Shown here: positions 11,967 through 12,457 of the stretch, piece after piece
Layout: each line of letters starts with the position of its first letter
Position numbering within the stretch: the stretch's first letter is position 1
From: Thermoplasmata archaeon
GTDB lineage: Archaea > Thermoplasmatota > SW-10-69-26
Reading direction: 5' to 3'
Assembly (NCBI GenBank): GCA_003561665.1
Contig: PWVY01000337.1
Location: 1 to 12,457, forward strand
Length of the DNA: 12,457 nucleotides
Notes under the pieces: model-generated
The model's database searches: none
What the model saw: only the letters and a program-made list of their open reading frames with translations
Told to the model about the DNA's origin: nothing
Position numbers and translations under genes: made by a program

Positions 11967-12457
11967 TCATACGCCTCGCGTGTTGTTCTCCCAGAGATAC
12001 CACCTCATGAGCCACCACAATTGGATGCGTCGATTGATCTGGACCGTCCTAATGGATCGGTCACCATCCAAGATCCTAGCCTTCACAGGGAGCCAACCAA
12101 CCCTCTTGATGAGGGCGCGCCCCCAATCCAAGAAGTACGTCGCCTGATAATAGGAGTCCTCCGTAGCGATCCAGACCGTTATGAACACGCTATCCTCGTC
12201 GAAGTCCTCAAGCGCGTCTCGGTTGAATTCGAACTCGAACCTCAGTCCCTTCCCAAGCTTTCCCTTCTCATTCGCGCTTCCTTCGACTTCGTAATCTATC
12301 TCCTTCATCTCCTCGCCGTCGAACGCCCAAACGCCATGATTGACAATGTCGACTTGAGGAAGACGTTTCGAGTTGACATATGCTTGAAACGCTGTGGGCT
12401 CGTCTTCGTCGTCTTCGTTCTCCAAGGGGGGCAGTGCTCCTCGAATGGATACCCTTC
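11967..12457 (-). CDS. unrecognised protein, 5' end beyond the window (partial)
   Basis: The frame reads minus strand from beyond the right edge of the window to the TGA at 11967-11969, giving at least 163 residues. A TTG at 12425 is the only possible start inside the window (152 residues), with no good Shine-Dalgarno motif, so an upstream start is more likely. The chain begins with an acidic run (EDDEDE), followed by a beta-rich part with alternating hydrophobic and acidic residues such as LRFEFEFNRDALEDF, SVFITVWIATEDSYYQATYF and WLPVKARILDGDRSIR. It ends with a Trp-rich segment, QLWWLMRWYLWENN. No signal peptide or cysteine is seen in the visible part. I cannot assign a family or function; a beta-sandwich fold is a guess. 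Confidence 0.6.
   Translation of the reverse strand, partial: RVSIRGALPPLENEDDEDEPTAFQAYVNSKRLPQVDIVNHGVWAFDGEEMKEIDYEVEGSANEKGKLGKGLRFEFEFNRDALEDFDEDSVFITVWIATEDSYYQATYFLDWGRALIKRVGWLPVKARILDGDRSIRTVQINRRIQLWWLMRWYLWENNTRGV

Noticed and set aside
1..12457. tRNA, rRNA or insertion-sequence remnants
   Set aside because: No T-arm-like GGTTCGAATCC with a matching acceptor stem was seen, and no transposase motifs or flanking terminal inverted repeats.

Overview
The window looks archaeal, most likely a GC-rich euryarchaeote of a Thermoplasmata-like lineage. That assignment is an inference from style, not from a marker gene. The signs are: operon-leading genes with TATA-like boxes about 25-35 bases before the start codon and little or no leader; internal operon genes with GGAGG Shine-Dalgarno motifs and ATGA stop/start overlaps; a tandem winged-helix regulator; and several exported proteins with simple signal peptides. 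I saw no tRNA, rRNA, IS element or CRISPR array.

Left part (1-2861). A plus-strand cluster runs from a possible partial gene tail (1-72), through a membrane-anchored DUF3179 protein and an unlisted 26-codon reading frame (1263-1343), to an HXXEE-family membrane protein. All are joined by ATGA or TAGATG junctions. A strong hairpin at 1973-1995 separates this cluster from a convergent minus-strand pair, an ArsR/SmtB metalloregulator followed by a cysteine-containing DUF2703 protein. The ArsR promoter carries two identical 20-bp dyads (ATGTAG-N8-CTACAT) 25 bp apart that bracket or overlap the TATA element and the start codon.

Middle part (2887-6616). A minus-strand operon encodes a metallo-beta-lactamase-fold hydrolase and a fusion of a NagD-like HAD phosphatase with a Nudix hydrolase. 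Divergent from it are two plus-strand paralogues that combine an N-terminal helical (HTH-like) domain with a C-terminal ACT-like region. Both have a CAAATACG box upstream.

Right part (6641-10486). A probable three-gene operon for exported proteins is the most unusual element. It has two acidic beta-rich secreted proteins that appear to be diverged relatives, then a 569-residue secreted protein made of 14 cysteine-paired repeats around the core C-x-[AS]-x-SGTG-[DN]-A-x-N. The operon ends in a nested hairpin cluster. Beyond it, on the minus strand, lie a small secreted protein, a tandem winged-helix regulator and, at the window edge, an unrecognised protein whose reading frame is still open. 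A 340-base gap (11627-11966) holds a third CAAATACG box, a GC-rich hairpin and a possible 32-codon gene.

Functionally the window combines metal or stress response (ArsR/DUF2703), nucleotide or phosphate-ester housekeeping (HAD-Nudix, MBL), probable regulators (HTH-ACT pair, tandem wHTH) and cell-surface or secreted material. The secreted operon is the best candidate for something undescribed.
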